From Defluviitaleaceae bacterium (lineage in GTDB: Bacteria > Bacillota > Clostridia > Lachnospirales > WQUN01): a stretch of 64,000 nucleotides of DNA. Shown piece by piece: positions 41,892 to 50,155 of the stretch; the stretch's first letter is position 1; each line of letters starts with the position of its first letter. The notes beneath the pieces are model-generated. The model was not told where the DNA came from. It did no database searches and saw only the letters and a list, made by a program, of their open reading frames with translations. The DNA lies in assembly GCA_009780585.1 (NCBI GenBank), contig WQZS01000004.1, forward strand, positions 89,846-153,845, read 5' to 3'. The position numbers and the translations under genes are program-made.

Positions 41892-42476
41892 ATGAAGAAA
41901 GGGAAAATTATTTTTTTGAATGGGACGGGAAGCACGGGGAAGTCGACATTGGCAAAGACGTTGCAATCCAGGTTGGATGAACCTTTTTACCATCTTTCGG
42001 TGGATGGTATATTTGGTATATGGCCGGAAAAGTTTATACGGTTGAACCCCGAGAAAACCGTTTCGATCGCTTTAACCGCGTTAAACCATACCATTAAAAC
42101 GTATTCCGATAGGGGTATCAATGTAATTGCCGACTATGTTTTTTTGGAGGGGGACGGCAAGGATTATACCGCTACCGGTATGGGGTCGGACAATATGGGG
42201 GAGTGCGTATTCTTGCTTCATGAACATGAGGTTTTGTTCGTCCATGTCACATGTCCTTTGGATGAATTAAGGCGAAGAGAAAAGGGGCGCGGCGACCGGC
42301 CAATCGGAAACGCCGAAAAAATGCTGTCCCAATTATGCCCGAAAGATACGTACGACATAACCGTGGACACTTTTGACAACACAACGGAGGAATGTGCCGA
42401 CAGGATTATCGAATTGTTGGGTAAGCCGGAAAAACATACGGCATTCAAAACCCTTTGGGAACAGCGCGGTAAGTAA
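41892..42476 (+). CDS. Chloramphenicol phosphotransferase-like kinase
   Basis: A 194-residue P-loop kinase. Walker A is NGTGSTGKST; PFYHLSVDGIFGIWP, FVHVTCPLDELRRREKGRGDR and the late YDITVDTFDNTTEECA match the CPT family, which modifies chloramphenicol or unknown small molecules. ATG 41892 follows GGAGGC. It may be an antibiotic-modifying enzyme, but the family has many members of unknown substrate. It lies between two near-identical hairpin elements. Confidence 0.88.
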   Translation: MKKGKIIFLNGTGSTGKSTLAKTLQSRLDEPFYHLSVDGIFGIWPEKFIRLNPEKTVSIALTALNHTIKTYSDRGINVIADYVFLEGDGKDYTATGMGSDNMGECVFLLHEHEVLFVHVTCPLDELRRREKGRGDRPIGNAEKMLSQLCPKDTYDITVDTFDNTTEECADRIIELLGKPEKHTAFKTLWEQRGK

Positions 42477-42492
42477 ATATTTATATGGGTTT

Positions 42493-42519
42493 AACTTTTG
42501 CTCGCGAAGAGCAAAAGTT
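42493..42519. repeat. 27-bp palindrome, AACTT family (inner arm TTGCTC)
   Basis: AACTTTTGCTC, 5-bp centre, GAGCAAAAGTT. It lies between the kinase stop and the next gene. Related to 7308-7334. Confidence 0.9.
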
Positions 42520-42555
42520 GAAGGGGTTCGATTTTCCGGCGAAAGGCGCATAATT

Positions 42556-43131
42556 ATGATAAATACGGATGAATTATGTATTGTGAATTATTGCCACCCC
42601 AATTGCGTTCCATTTTTCAATATTTGCAGGTTGCCGAAGGAAGAAGCCTTTGCGACCGCATACAAGATGGCGAAGGAAAACCCCGATACGACCGCTTTTT
42701 ATCGGTTTGCCGATTTTGAAAATTATTATCCCAGGCGTATGAAAACGGATGCGTATCTGTATGATTTGTTTAACTCTCTCGGCGGAAGCCCCAAAGAAAG
42801 GCACCCGCTTTCGTTTGTTTTACAGGGGAGTGAATACCTTGATAATTGGTTTGGCAAGGGAACCATAAATAAAATCAGATTGAAGGACATTCCCTCCGCG
42901 TACATAAGTTTTACATTGGGTGACAGTATGGTTGTTACAAAAAAGGACGGCTTGATGGTTAATGAAATCCAGCATGGTAAATTGATAATGTATACCAAGG
43001 AAATGTTGTACGATGTCCTTAACCGATATAACGGGACGTTCGGTGATTTTTTGAATGAAATTAACGAAAAGTATAAATATATTGAAGCCCAATTGTGGGA
43101 TGACGGGTATTGCAACTTAAGCCCCTGGTAG
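42556..43131 (+). CDS. Hypothetical protein
   Basis: A 191-residue soluble protein, MINTDELCIVNYCHPNCVPF, with many aromatic residues. ATG 42556 is used; upstream sequence is a repeat, not coding. The last codons and the stop (CNLSPW*) lie inside an AACTT-family palindrome, so the C-terminus is set by the repeat. No family is recognised. It is cotranscribed with the kinase or read from its own promoter. Confidence 0.72.
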   Translation: MINTDELCIVNYCHPNCVPFFNICRLPKEEAFATAYKMAKENPDTTAFYRFADFENYYPRRMKTDAYLYDLFNSLGGSPKERHPLSFVLQGSEYLDNWFGKGTINKIRLKDIPSAYISFTLGDSMVVTKKDGLMVNEIQHGKLIMYTKEMLYDVLNRYNGTFGDFLNEINEKYKYIEAQLWDDGYCNLSPW

Positions 43132-43141
43132 GGGACAAGTT
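43114..43141. repeat. 28-bp palindrome spanning a stop codon (inner arm TCCCC type)
   Basis: AACTTAAGCCCCTGG then TAGGGGACAAGTT, a slightly degenerate member of the family. It provides the stop codon of the hypothetical gene and lies 25 bp before hairpin copy R5. Confidence 0.8.
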
Positions 43142-43166
43142 GGTGGGGAATGAATTGCGGGCTACA

Positions 43167-43357
43167 GGGGGCGGCGGTGCGGGGGTGTTCCAACGCAGCG
43201 TTTAGCGAAAACGGGCACCCGTCGGCTCGGTACGGCAAGTGAAATCGCTTGTCTCCGCAAGCGGAGCCTTCTCGATTTCACGTAAGCCGTCCCTTCGCCG
43301 CCGGGCGCCCGTTTTTCGCAGACGCGGTTTATGGAACACCCCCACACCGCCGCCCGG
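43167..43357. repeat. Long hairpin repeat element, copy R5
   Basis: Nearly identical to R4, with a few paired differences. The similarity continues about 65 bp past the 3' end, up to and including the -10 box. Confidence 0.92.
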
Positions 43358-43416
43358 ATATACCGTGGCAAATACCTTGCAACACATGTGGAAGGACAAG
43401 CCTGTTAAAATGTTGT

Positions 43417-43422
43417 TATAAT
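43417..43422 (+). promoter_or_regulatory. -10 box of the DUF402 gene
   Basis: TATAAT, 23 bp before the DUF402 start, in the same relative place after R5 as the box after R4. Confidence 0.5.
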
Positions 43423-43444
43423 CTATTTAAAGGCGGTGAATATA

Positions 43445-44008
43445 ATGAAGCGAAAACGTCTTGACTTTGATACATGGTGGGAACATAACAATACGGTATT
43501 CCCTCGATATTATCAATTGCGTGTTGATATTGAAGGGTTCAATGGGTTGGTTGGTGTTCTTTACTTAGTTGATGAAAAATCCCATCATTGGGATTTGCCT
43601 ATCGCCGGAAAAGTGATGGTAATCGGAAAAGGAATGACGTGGTTACAATTGGTTCCTGACGATGGTGAGCGGGTAATGAGCGTTAAATATCTACCGGATG
43701 GTTCGGTATCAATATGGTATGTTGATATCATTGATGGCATTGAATATGATGCTGATGGCGTAGTTATATTTACTGATAAATATTTGGATGTAGTTTTTAC
43801 GCCGCAGGGCGATGTTATCATTGATGACCGCGATGAACTTGACGAAGCATTTAGGCTTGGCGAATTATCAAAAGAACAATATGATTCGGCATTAAATGAA
43901 TGCAATTTAATTATTGACAAATATTGTTTTGATATAAAACAAACAGAAGTTTTTTGTAATAAAATATTATCCCATGTAAATGACAGAATCAAAAACGGCG
44001 AAAAATAA
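43445..44008 (+). CDS. DUF402 domain protein
   Basis: A 187-residue protein. The C-terminal part fits DUF402: WYVDIIDGIEYDADGVVIF, then TDKYLDVVFTPQGDVIIDD and DELDEAFRLGELSKEQYD. Relatives include FAU-1 and nucleoside phosphatases of the Ntdp type; the Asp/Glu cluster suggests metal-dependent hydrolysis. ATG 43445 has GGCGGTG upstream. The gene is clearly AT-richer than the backbone. A cassette-type repeat begins about 6 bp after its stop. Confidence 0.85.
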   Translation: MKRKRLDFDTWWEHNNTVFPRYYQLRVDIEGFNGLVGVLYLVDEKSHHWDLPIAGKVMVIGKGMTWLQLVPDDGERVMSVKYLPDGSVSIWYVDIIDGIEYDADGVVIFTDKYLDVVFTPQGDVIIDDRDELDEAFRLGELSKEQYDSALNECNLIIDKYCFDIKQTEVFCNKILSHVNDRIKNGEK

Positions 44009-44013
44009 TTTAT

Positions 44014-44087
44014 GTCAAACGTCATATTATGAGACGATATGTTTTACTTTTTATCAAGTCCGCTTGGAAGCATAAACCGTTAAAGAT
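44014..44087 (+). repeat. attC-like imperfect palindrome after the DUF402 gene
   Basis: About 74 bp, with AAC near the left and GTT near the right end, and a central hairpin CAAG-TCCG-CTTG (core ATCAAGTCCGCTTGGA). It follows the stop codon directly and has the same orientation relative to its gene as the copies at 48930, 49330 and 50156. Confidence 0.6.
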
Positions 44088-44140
44088 GTGTGATGATTTT
44101 TAAAGCAAGCGAAAAAGTACATATTTGCGGAGGCATAAGG

Positions 44141-44587
44141 ATGTTCGATTTTGAGAAAGTGCATGGCTATTTAAAGAAATGGCAAAACATCCTGCGTTTA
44201 CGCGATTGGGATATAAAACTTGAATTTGTCACGAAGGAATGGCGTAAGACCGGCGATGTGAAAATCGACCAAGCTGACAAAGCGGCTATTTTGCTAATCA
44301 ATAACCGCAACCCCAAAGTAACCAACATCGAAGAGGTAGTGATTCATGAACTGCTGCACATCAAGTTATGGGGTATGGACCAAATGATTGAAAATTTGCT
44401 ACATTGTGTATACGGCGAGGACGAAGCCGACCCCAAGTTAACGTTTGCCACTACGCAATTCATGGAAATGCTGGAGGTTACGACGCAGGATTTAACAAAG
44501 GCATACCGTGATTTGGGCGCGGAGGATAAGGGCGTTTGCTTTGGGCGTATTCAATCACAGGTTGATGGCGAGTGGGAACGAGGGTAA
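44141..44587 (+). CDS. Putative zinc-dependent metallopeptidase-like protein
   Basis: A 148-residue protein starting MFDFEKVHGYLKKWQ after GGAGG. EEVVIHELLHIKLWG contains an HExxH zinc-site motif (HELLH). Such small HExxH proteins occur in mobile gene pools, sometimes as immunity or SprT-like proteases. No further domain is visible. It belongs to the plus-strand run of accessory genes. Confidence 0.72.
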   Translation: MFDFEKVHGYLKKWQNILRLRDWDIKLEFVTKEWRKTGDVKIDQADKAAILLINNRNPKVTNIEEVVIHELLHIKLWGMDQMIENLLHCVYGEDEADPKLTFATTQFMEMLEVTTQDLTKAYRDLGAEDKGVCFGRIQSQVDGEWERG

Positions 44588-44620
44588 TAATGAATTTCAA
44601 AGCGGCAGTAAGGGGTTAAC

Positions 44621-45151
44621 GTGAGGACAATAACCGTAATGCCGTATGATGCGGCATGGCCGGATGAATTCAAAAAAATCGAGGACGAACTCGTTTCCGC
44701 ATTACCGGATGCTGTACTTGCCATTGAACATGTAGGCAGTACATCCGTTCCCGGTTTGTTTGCCAAGCCCATTATAGACATTGATATCGTAATTGATATG
44801 CGTGATTTTGACGTTGTTCAAAAACGGTTAGCGGGCATAGGATATACGCACGTTGGCGACCTCGGGATATTCGGGCGTGTAGCGTTCAAATATGAGGATA
44901 AGCCGCACCTTATGGAACACCATTTATGTGTGTGCGACAAAAACGCGGACGAGCTACAAAGACACATCGCTTTACGCAACTTCCTGCGCGGTAACAGCGA
45001 GTACCGCGATAAATACAGCCGAATAAAGCAAGCCATGGCCGCAAAGTACCCGCATGATATAGACAACTACATTTTGGGCAAACAACCCGTTATCCTTGAA
45101 ATTTATGAAAAATGCGGACTTGACGCTTCATATAAAAGCAATCAACCATGA
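44621..45151 (+). CDS. GrpB family protein (nucleotidyltransferase-like)
   Basis: A 176-residue UPF0157/GrpB protein of the nucleotidyltransferase superfamily. It reads ITVMPYDAAWPDEFKKIE and IEHVGSTSVPGLFAKPIIDIDI, where GSTSVPGL and the paired Asp residues form the active site. It starts with GTG after AAGGGG. These proteins sit in accessory regions and resemble aminoglycoside nucleotidyltransferases, but their substrate is unknown. Confidence 0.9.
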   Translation: MRTITVMPYDAAWPDEFKKIEDELVSALPDAVLAIEHVGSTSVPGLFAKPIIDIDIVIDMRDFDVVQKRLAGIGYTHVGDLGIFGRVAFKYEDKPHLMEHHLCVCDKNADELQRHIALRNFLRGNSEYRDKYSRIKQAMAAKYPHDIDNYILGKQPVILEIYEKCGLDASYKSNQP

Positions 45152-45239
45152 TTTAATTAAGTGTGTTGTATGGGGGAGCGGTCTTTAAAAGAATAATGAG
45201 ATACGTGTGCGATTTATATTAGACGAAGGGGCGCGGAAA

Positions 45240-45695
45240 ATGGACGGTAAAAACATCGAACAAAAAATGTTTGACGAAGCCGTTAAATTAATCAATAAGC
45301 GTTACCCCGAAGGATGGGGCGGGGCGGGCGTTATACGAACAGAAGATGACATGTATTTCACAAGTGTTTACTTGGAAGCGATGGCCGATGTTTCGCTTTG
45401 TATTGAAGCCGGGGCAATGTGCGAAGCCCACAAGCATGATACACGGGTAACACACAGCCTTTGTGTTGTACGCAACGACGAAAACAGCAAATACGAAATC
45501 CTTACACCTTGCGGCGTATGCCAGGAGCGGTTAAGGTTTTGGGGCGATAACGTTATGGTTGGGGTAACAACGCCTGATAATGCCATCAAATTTGCTTCGC
45601 TTGCGGAGCTTCAACCGTACCATTGGACAACAGCCATGCCTGTTGAAAGCCTTGAAAATTACGATTATTTCCAACATAAAAAACTTAAATCATAA
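45240..45695 (+). CDS. Cytidine deaminase-like protein
   Basis: A 151-residue zinc deaminase. The second motif is clear as TPCGVCQERLRFWG (PCxxC). The first is CIEAGAMCEAHKHD, where Cys-x-Glu-Ala fits the C/H-x-E zinc/catalytic motif. This is closest to the blasticidin-S/CDA group. ATG 45240 is used. It may deaminate a nucleoside antibiotic or cytidine. Confidence 0.82.
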   Translation: MDGKNIEQKMFDEAVKLINKRYPEGWGGAGVIRTEDDMYFTSVYLEAMADVSLCIEAGAMCEAHKHDTRVTHSLCVVRNDENSKYEILTPCGVCQERLRFWGDNVMVGVTTPDNAIKFASLAELQPYHWTTAMPVESLENYDYFQHKKLKS

Positions 45696-45753
45696 CATCG
45701 GCTAACAAGCGTATTCGGCAGCCGCCAACCGCATATACCGGAAGGAAAATACC

Positions 45754-46434
45754 ATGAACATAGCCAATAATATCCTAAAGCGCAGCTTGCAAAACGTCTA
45801 TTTCTTTGTGGGAACGGCGTGCGGCGGAAAGACGACAATGGGTAAGGAACTGTCGAAAAAATACGGGTTTGCCTATTTCAGCGATAACTGGAACGAATCT
45901 AATTGGAAGGAATGGGAATCCGTAATTTGTGAAAAATATCAGCCTTTTTCATACAACGGGGGACGGTCGCTAAGCAATGAAGAATATTTCGGCAGGTCCG
46001 TTGAGGAATTTTTGGCCGATAAAAAAAGGAACCAAACCGCGAATATGGAATCCATAGCATTTTCTATAATAGAAATTATCAAGCTGGCGCAAAAAAATAC
46101 GGTCGTCGCGGATATTTGGATAGAGGATTATGAATTTCTGCTGGAAATCTCCGACCATAGCAAAATCGCTTGTTTATTGGCGCCGGGTGAATTGATCATC
46201 CGCGATTATTACCAACGCGACGACCACATAGCCTTTACAAAAGCGATCCAAGCGCTGGAAAATCCCGAGCAAAAATTTGAAGTGCAAAATGAATTATTCA
46301 GAATCCACGCCAAGGAAGAATTTGAAAAAGCCGCAAAATACAATTTGTTCAACATAGTAAGAAACGAAGAAAGCACGGTCGAAAAAACATTAATGTTGTT
46401 GGAAAAACATTTTTGCCTGGTAAACAATGGATAA
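45754..46434 (+). CDS. P-loop kinase-like ATP-binding protein
   Basis: A 226-residue protein with Walker A GTACGGKTT near residue 20 (FFVGTACGGKTTMGKELSKK), similar to shikimate- or cytidylate-kinase-like proteins. The rest is helical and no substrate-specific motif is recognised. GGAAGG precedes the ATG. It is another AT-rich accessory gene and may modify a small molecule. Confidence 0.75.
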   Translation: MNIANNILKRSLQNVYFFVGTACGGKTTMGKELSKKYGFAYFSDNWNESNWKEWESVICEKYQPFSYNGGRSLSNEEYFGRSVEEFLADKKRNQTANMESIAFSIIEIIKLAQKNTVVADIWIEDYEFLLEISDHSKIACLLAPGELIIRDYYQRDDHIAFTKAIQALENPEQKFEVQNELFRIHAKEEFEKAAKYNLFNIVRNEESTVEKTLMLLEKHFCLVNNG

Positions 46435-46514
46435 GCATTACGGGTAAGGAACAATTTTAAGGGTGGGTTCGGTTTTCCGGCATATCCGAAATGAAAAGAA
46501 AGTCAAAAGTTTGT

Positions 46515-46520
46515 TATAAT
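46515..46520 (+). promoter_or_regulatory. -10 box of the toxin-antitoxin operon
   Basis: TATAAT about 77 bp before the antitoxin start. The -35 region is weak, leaving room for control by the antitoxin complex. Confidence 0.4.
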
Positions 46521-46596
46521 TTTGCATGGTTACAGGGTTGTCAAGTGGTTGGAACGATAAACCCAACGAAGAGGCAGACATGAAGGAGGAAAAAAT

Positions 46597-46845
46597 ATGT
46601 ATGCCGTAAAGGCAATTTATGATGGCGTTAACTTCAAACCAAAGCAGCCAATCGCTGTTAAAGAGCCGCATGAGGTTTTGATTATGTTTATCGAACCGAC
46701 AGAAAAAACCGAAACAGATAACCCGCTTTACCTTCTTAAACCGAATATAAACAAAACCCCTGTGCTTGGGAGGCTCAATGGCACTATAAAAATCCCGGAT
46801 AATTTTAATGAACCTTTGGATGAAATGAAGGAGTATATGTATTAA
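46597..46845 (+). CDS. Type II antitoxin (DUF2281-like)
   Basis: An 82-residue protein. The N-terminal half is MYAVKAIYDGVNFKPKQPI; the C-terminal segment LGRLNGTIKIPDNFNEPLDE is the DUF2281/VapB-type toxin-binding tail. It has a strong GGAGG RBS and overlaps the PIN toxin gene by one base (TAATG). It would neutralise the toxin and repress the operon. Confidence 0.85.
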   Translation: MYAVKAIYDGVNFKPKQPIAVKEPHEVLIMFIEPTEKTETDNPLYLLKPNINKTPVLGRLNGTIKIPDNFNEPLDEMKEYMY

Positions 46846-47228
46846 TGGACTATCTTTTAGATACGCATGTGTTGTTATGGATAATATTTGATTCGGATAA
46901 ATTATCCCCATTGGCACAAAAAATCATTTTAGACAAAAGCACCCATAAATTCGTCAGCATTTCTTCCTTGTGGGAAATTTCAATAATGAATCGTATCGGA
47001 AAGTTGCTATTACCAAACGACTTGTCCGGTGTCTTTACCGAAGTGGAAATGAACGGCTTCGGGATTATCGGTATTAATCAGGGATGTCTTGAAACTTATA
47101 ATGCCCTGCCACTTTTGCATCGTGACCCGTTCGATGGAATCATTGTTTCAACCGCACTTTTACAAGAAATGACAATTATAACCGCAGATGAAAATATACA
47201 AAAATACAATGTGCCGTGGGTTTGGTAA
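46845..47228 (+). CDS. PIN domain toxin (VapC family)
   Basis: A 127-residue ribonuclease. MDYLLDTHVLLWII gives the first Asp, SSLWEISI the conserved Glu and HRDPFDGIIVSTA the later Asp residues of the PIN active site. It cleaves RNA when freed from the antitoxin encoded immediately upstream. A second PIN/antitoxin pair occurs at 59.6-60.3 kb but is only distantly similar. Confidence 0.93.
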   Translation: MDYLLDTHVLLWIIFDSDKLSPLAQKIILDKSTHKFVSISSLWEISIMNRIGKLLLPNDLSGVFTEVEMNGFGIIGINQGCLETYNALPLLHRDPFDGIIVSTALLQEMTIITADENIQKYNVPWVW

Positions 47229-47282
47229 CATTTTCAAAGAGCATGTTTCCGCCGCAAAAACCAACAGCAGCAGGAGGTTAAC

Positions 47283-48152
47283 ATGCGGATACTACTAACT
47301 CTAGCCTATGACGGCACAAACTACTGCGGCTGGCAGCGGCAGATTAACGGCCCTTCCGTACAGCAAACGCTGGAGGAAGCCTTGGCTGTTTTATTAAACC
47401 GCGATATAAACGACGTAAAAACCATCGCCGCTTCCCGTACCGACGCGGGTGTCCATGCCCTCGGCCAGCGTGCGGTTTTCGATATCGATGAACTCAAAAT
47501 CCCTTTGGATAAATTCCCGCAGGTATTAAACGGGCTGCTGCCCTCAGATATCTCTGTAACTTCGGCACAATTTGTTCCGAAGTCGTTTAACCCCCGCTTC
47601 GCCGCCAAATATAAAACCTACGCTTATCATATCAATAACGCGCCCATCCCCAATCCCCTCTTGCGCCGTTATTCCGCCTTCGTCCCGCAGCCGTTGGACA
47701 TCGAAGCCATGCAAAAAGCCGCCCGGAATTTCATTGGGCGGCATGATTTTACGTCCTTTTGCGCGGCGGGGGGGAGCGCGAAAACCACCGTGCGGGAGGT
47801 GTATCAATGCGGGGTAAGGTTCCCCCGCCCCTACGGGAAAAAAACTTTTCTTGGAGACGAAGTGGAAATCTCCCCCGGTGAAAAAATTTTTTTTGGGGAC
47901 GAAGTGAAAGCCTCCCCCGGTGAAAAATATTTTCCTTGCGGGCCGGTAAAAATTATTATCACGGGCAACGGCTTCTTATACAACATGGTGCGCATCATCG
48001 CGGGGACGCTGGTATACGTGGGGTTGGGTAAAATCCCGCACGGAGCCATCCCCGAAATCATCACCGCGAAGGACCGTACAAAAGCCGGCAAAACCATGCC
48101 GCCGGAAGGGCTGGTGCTGGAGGAGGTCGGGTATCAGCCGTTTACAGCCTAA
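47283..48152 (+). CDS. truA: tRNA pseudouridine(38-40) synthase
   Basis: A 289-residue enzyme isomerising U38-40 in tRNA anticodon arms. It starts MRILLTLAYDGTNYCGWQ; SRTDAGVHALGQ holds the catalytic Asp, and ITGNGFLYNMVRIIAGTL closes the fold. Between YQCGVRFP and PVKIIITGNGF lies an insertion of about 36 residues built from two 14-residue tandem repeats. A 27-bp palindrome (47558-47584) is read as VTSAQFVPK at a place where the normal TruA spacing is kept. GGAGG precedes the ATG. The 3' end overlaps the convergent acetyltransferase by 11 bp. Confidence 0.95.
   Translation: MRILLTLAYDGTNYCGWQRQINGPSVQQTLEEALAVLLNRDINDVKTIAASRTDAGVHALGQRAVFDIDELKIPLDKFPQVLNGLLPSDISVTSAQFVPKSFNPRFAAKYKTYAYHINNAPIPNPLLRRYSAFVPQPLDIEAMQKAARNFIGRHDFTSFCAAGGSAKTTVREVYQCGVRFPRPYGKKTFLGDEVEISPGEKIFFGDEVKASPGEKYFPCGPVKIIITGNGFLYNMVRIIAGTLVYVGLGKIPHGAIPEIITAKDRTKAGKTMPPEGLVLEEVGYQPFTA
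47558..47584. repeat. 27-bp palindrome inside truA (inner arm CGGCACAA)
   Basis: Identical over 27 bp to the rsmE copy but read in a different phase (third codon base first). It encodes residues that align without a gap to TruA relatives, so it replaced rather than lengthened the sequence. Confidence 0.9.
47847..47930 (+). repeat. Tandem 42-bp duplication inside truA
   Basis: Two in-frame 42-bp units encode FLGDEVEISPGEKI and FFGDEVKASPGEKY, with the start of a third after them. Each unit contains a short GGGGA/TCCCC-type inverted repeat. Confidence 0.88.
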
Positions 48153-48897
48153 TCCCGAACTCCCGTTCCAATAACGCCGTATATTCCCCTTCCGACGCGG
48201 GTGTGTGGATTTGCACGCCCTCCGGCGTATACGCTTTAAACTCACGCCCGGCTACGAGCTTGCGCCCGTTTTCGGTGAAGAGATGCACCATGTCTATCGT
48301 GCGGAAAAAGGATTCGGGATATTTTTCACAATAGAACGTAATGGCCTCAAAGTCTTCGGGCACCTGCGGGTCGGGCGTGAAGGAATATACCCACCGCCAA
48401 TCGCCCTTGTAAAATTCATATAATACATATCCTAAAAAGTCATCCTTCACCAACTTGTATCGCTCATTGCCTTGCGCGCTGATTACATCAAGCGTAAACG
48501 GCAGCGGCTCGCGCGGAATGATTTGCCCCACGCCCACGTCGGCGAGGTACTCCGCGCCGTTAGCGCAGGTCACGCGCAAAACACGGTGCCGCCGCATGGG
48601 GATCGCCGTTTCGTTGCGCAGAAACCGCGCGAAGTATTCCGTTACGCCGAAACCGATCTCTTTAAGCAGCCACGCGAACAAGCCGTTCAGCTCGAAGCAA
48701 TAGCCGCCGCGCCCGCGCGTTACGATTTTTTCGTAGAGGGCGTCCGTTTCCAGCGAAAGCGGGATGTCCCGCATGATGTCCAAGTTTTCGTAAGGAACAG
48801 CCATAAGATGCCGGCGTTGCAACTGACAAAGCGAAGCAAAATCGGGCGCAGCCTCCCCAATAAAATTGATACGGTTGAGATAAGCGGTTATATCCAT
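48142..48897 (-). CDS. Arylamine N-acetyltransferase
   Basis: A 251-residue NAT. The catalytic triad is visible: Cys in RGRGGYCFELNGLF, His in MRRHRVLRV and Asp in YLADVGVG. It transfers acetyl groups from acetyl-CoA to arylamines or hydroxylamines and may detoxify gut or plant compounds. Length is usual. It converges on truA. Confidence 0.93.
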   Translation of the reverse strand: MDITAYLNRINFIGEAAPDFASLCQLQRRHLMAVPYENLDIMRDIPLSLETDALYEKIVTRGRGGYCFELNGLFAWLLKEIGFGVTEYFARFLRNETAIPMRRHRVLRVTCANGAEYLADVGVGQIIPREPLPFTLDVISAQGNERYKLVKDDFLGYVLYEFYKGDWRWVYSFTPDPQVPEDFEAITFYCEKYPESFFRTIDMVHLFTENGRKLVAGREFKAYTPEGVQIHTPASEGEYTALLEREFGIRL

Positions 48898-48929
48898 TTA
48901 TTTCACTCCTTTGCGTGATGGGGTTTAGC

Positions 48930-48971
48930 AGCTTCTGTAAGCGGACTTGATATAAGGGGAAATTCGTTTAC
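48930..48971 (-). repeat. attC-like palindrome, degenerate copy after the small membrane gene
   Basis: Contains the family core GCGGACTTGATATAAGGGG (plus strand) 23 bp beyond the stop of the minus-strand membrane-protein gene. The outer ends are decayed (no clear GTT). Confidence 0.5.
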
Positions 48972-48993
48972 GGATTACCAAAGATTATACATA

Positions 48994-49275
48994 TTATCGT
49001 GTACGCAGTCTTTTTTTGTGAACAAGCATGATGACTAAAGATATAATAGACACAACTATTATTTGCGGAATTAAAAATAGGAAAGCAAGCCCCCGCGTTT
49101 CATAATAAGTTATTGCACCCCAAAAAGTAATTAAATCCGCAGTTATCGTTATTGGTATTGCTAACCAAATGAGTTTTCGTTTTGCGAAAAGTAAAACAAT
49201 AAGCGAAACTAAAGCCGGTAAAAAATACATTATAATCATAAATGATTCACTATATTCAGGTGAAATACCAAACAT
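48994..49275 (-). CDS. Small integral membrane protein
   Basis: A 93-residue protein with three hydrophobic helices (residues ~12-30, 35-52, 65-84) and a basic tail HKKRLRTR. AT-rich. No family is recognised. It is one of three single-gene units on this strand, each followed by the same 70-bp repeat. Confidence 0.68.
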   Translation of the reverse strand: MFGISPEYSESFMIIMYFLPALVSLIVLLFAKRKLIWLAIPITITADLITFWGAITYYETRGLAFLFLIPQIIVVSIISLVIMLVHKKRLRTR

Positions 49276-49329
49276 TTTTAAACCCCCACGAACATAAAAT
49301 TTCCTTCGTTTGTAATAAGTTAAATAAAT

Positions 49330-49402
49330 AACAGCACGCCTTCACAGGCTTTTCCGTCCAAGCGGACTTGATATAAGGGAAAATTTATGCAAGCCATTGT
49401 TG
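49330..49402 (-). repeat. attC-like imperfect palindrome after the HAD gene
   Basis: About 73 bp in the sense of the minus-strand genes, from AACA to TGTT, with central CAAG-TCCG-CTTG and extra pairing GGCTT and TTCC. It lies 41 bp after the HAD stop. Confidence 0.65.
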
Positions 49403-49442
49403 ACTGAAAAAAATACTTGATTGCTACGACAAAACTTTATAT

Positions 49443-50111
49443 TTAAAAAGCAGAAAACACATTTTCTTTTATCCACATAGCTACACCATCATCCTCATTG
49501 CTCAAACAAACTTCGTCCGCATTTATTACCAATTCGTCCACCGCATTTCCCATTACTATTCCGATACCTGCCCACGAAAGTATATCTATATCGTTCAAGT
49601 CATCGCCGAATGCGGCAATATTAATTTTATCTACCTCCCAATGTCTTGCCAAAGCTTCGATGGCTTTAGATTTTGTGGCTTCTTTGTGCATAATTTGACC
49701 ATAATTTTTTTCCGTTATAACTAAATACAGGTCAGTTGGGAGTATCAAGCGAATATATTCAGCATCTCCGGGTTTCATATCGGGCAAGCATACTTCCTCA
49801 TCCCATCTGGGTTCAGCTATAATACCTTGTTGGTTGCAAGCATCTATAATAAAACGCGTAGTTTCGTTGGAAAACGTGCGTTGGTATATTAATGTTGTTC
49901 CGGCATAAGCATACGCGCCATTACAACACACATATCCGTCAAACCAATCTTGAGGGACTATTTTAGTTCGATAACTTCGAGCGGTAGCGAAAGCCACTTT
50001 AAGACCTAAGTTTCTGCAACGCAACAAGGCCTGTTTGTTACGTTCAGACACCGTTTTATCATTTCGAAGCAAAGTACCATCAAGGTCAGTGACTATCATT
50101 TTTATATTCAT
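49443..50111 (-). CDS. HAD family phosphatase (Cof-type)
   Basis: A 222-residue HAD hydrolase. VTDLDGTLLRND is motif I, ATARSY motif II, KSKAIEAL the Lys region and AAFGDDLNDIDILSWAG motif IV. It is about 40 residues shorter than usual Cof proteins, mostly in the cap, so the substrate range may differ. AT-rich and part of the cassette-like run. Confidence 0.88.
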   Translation of the reverse strand: MNIKMIVTDLDGTLLRNDKTVSERNKQALLRCRNLGLKVAFATARSYRTKIVPQDWFDGYVCCNGAYAYAGTTLIYQRTFSNETTRFIIDACNQQGIIAEPRWDEEVCLPDMKPGDAEYIRLILPTDLYLVITEKNYGQIMHKEATKSKAIEALARHWEVDKINIAAFGDDLNDIDILSWAGIGIVMGNAVDELVINADEVCLSNEDDGVAMWIKENVFSAF

Positions 50112-50155
50112 AAAATATCACCATTAATATAAAATTTGTAATTGCTATGCACATC

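Larger units (their letters stand above)
43132..43444. other. Intergenic region between the hypothetical and DUF402 genes
   Basis: Contains hairpin copy R5 and the duplicated promoter-like stretch with TATAAT at 43417-43422. Nothing else is seen. Confidence 0.6.
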
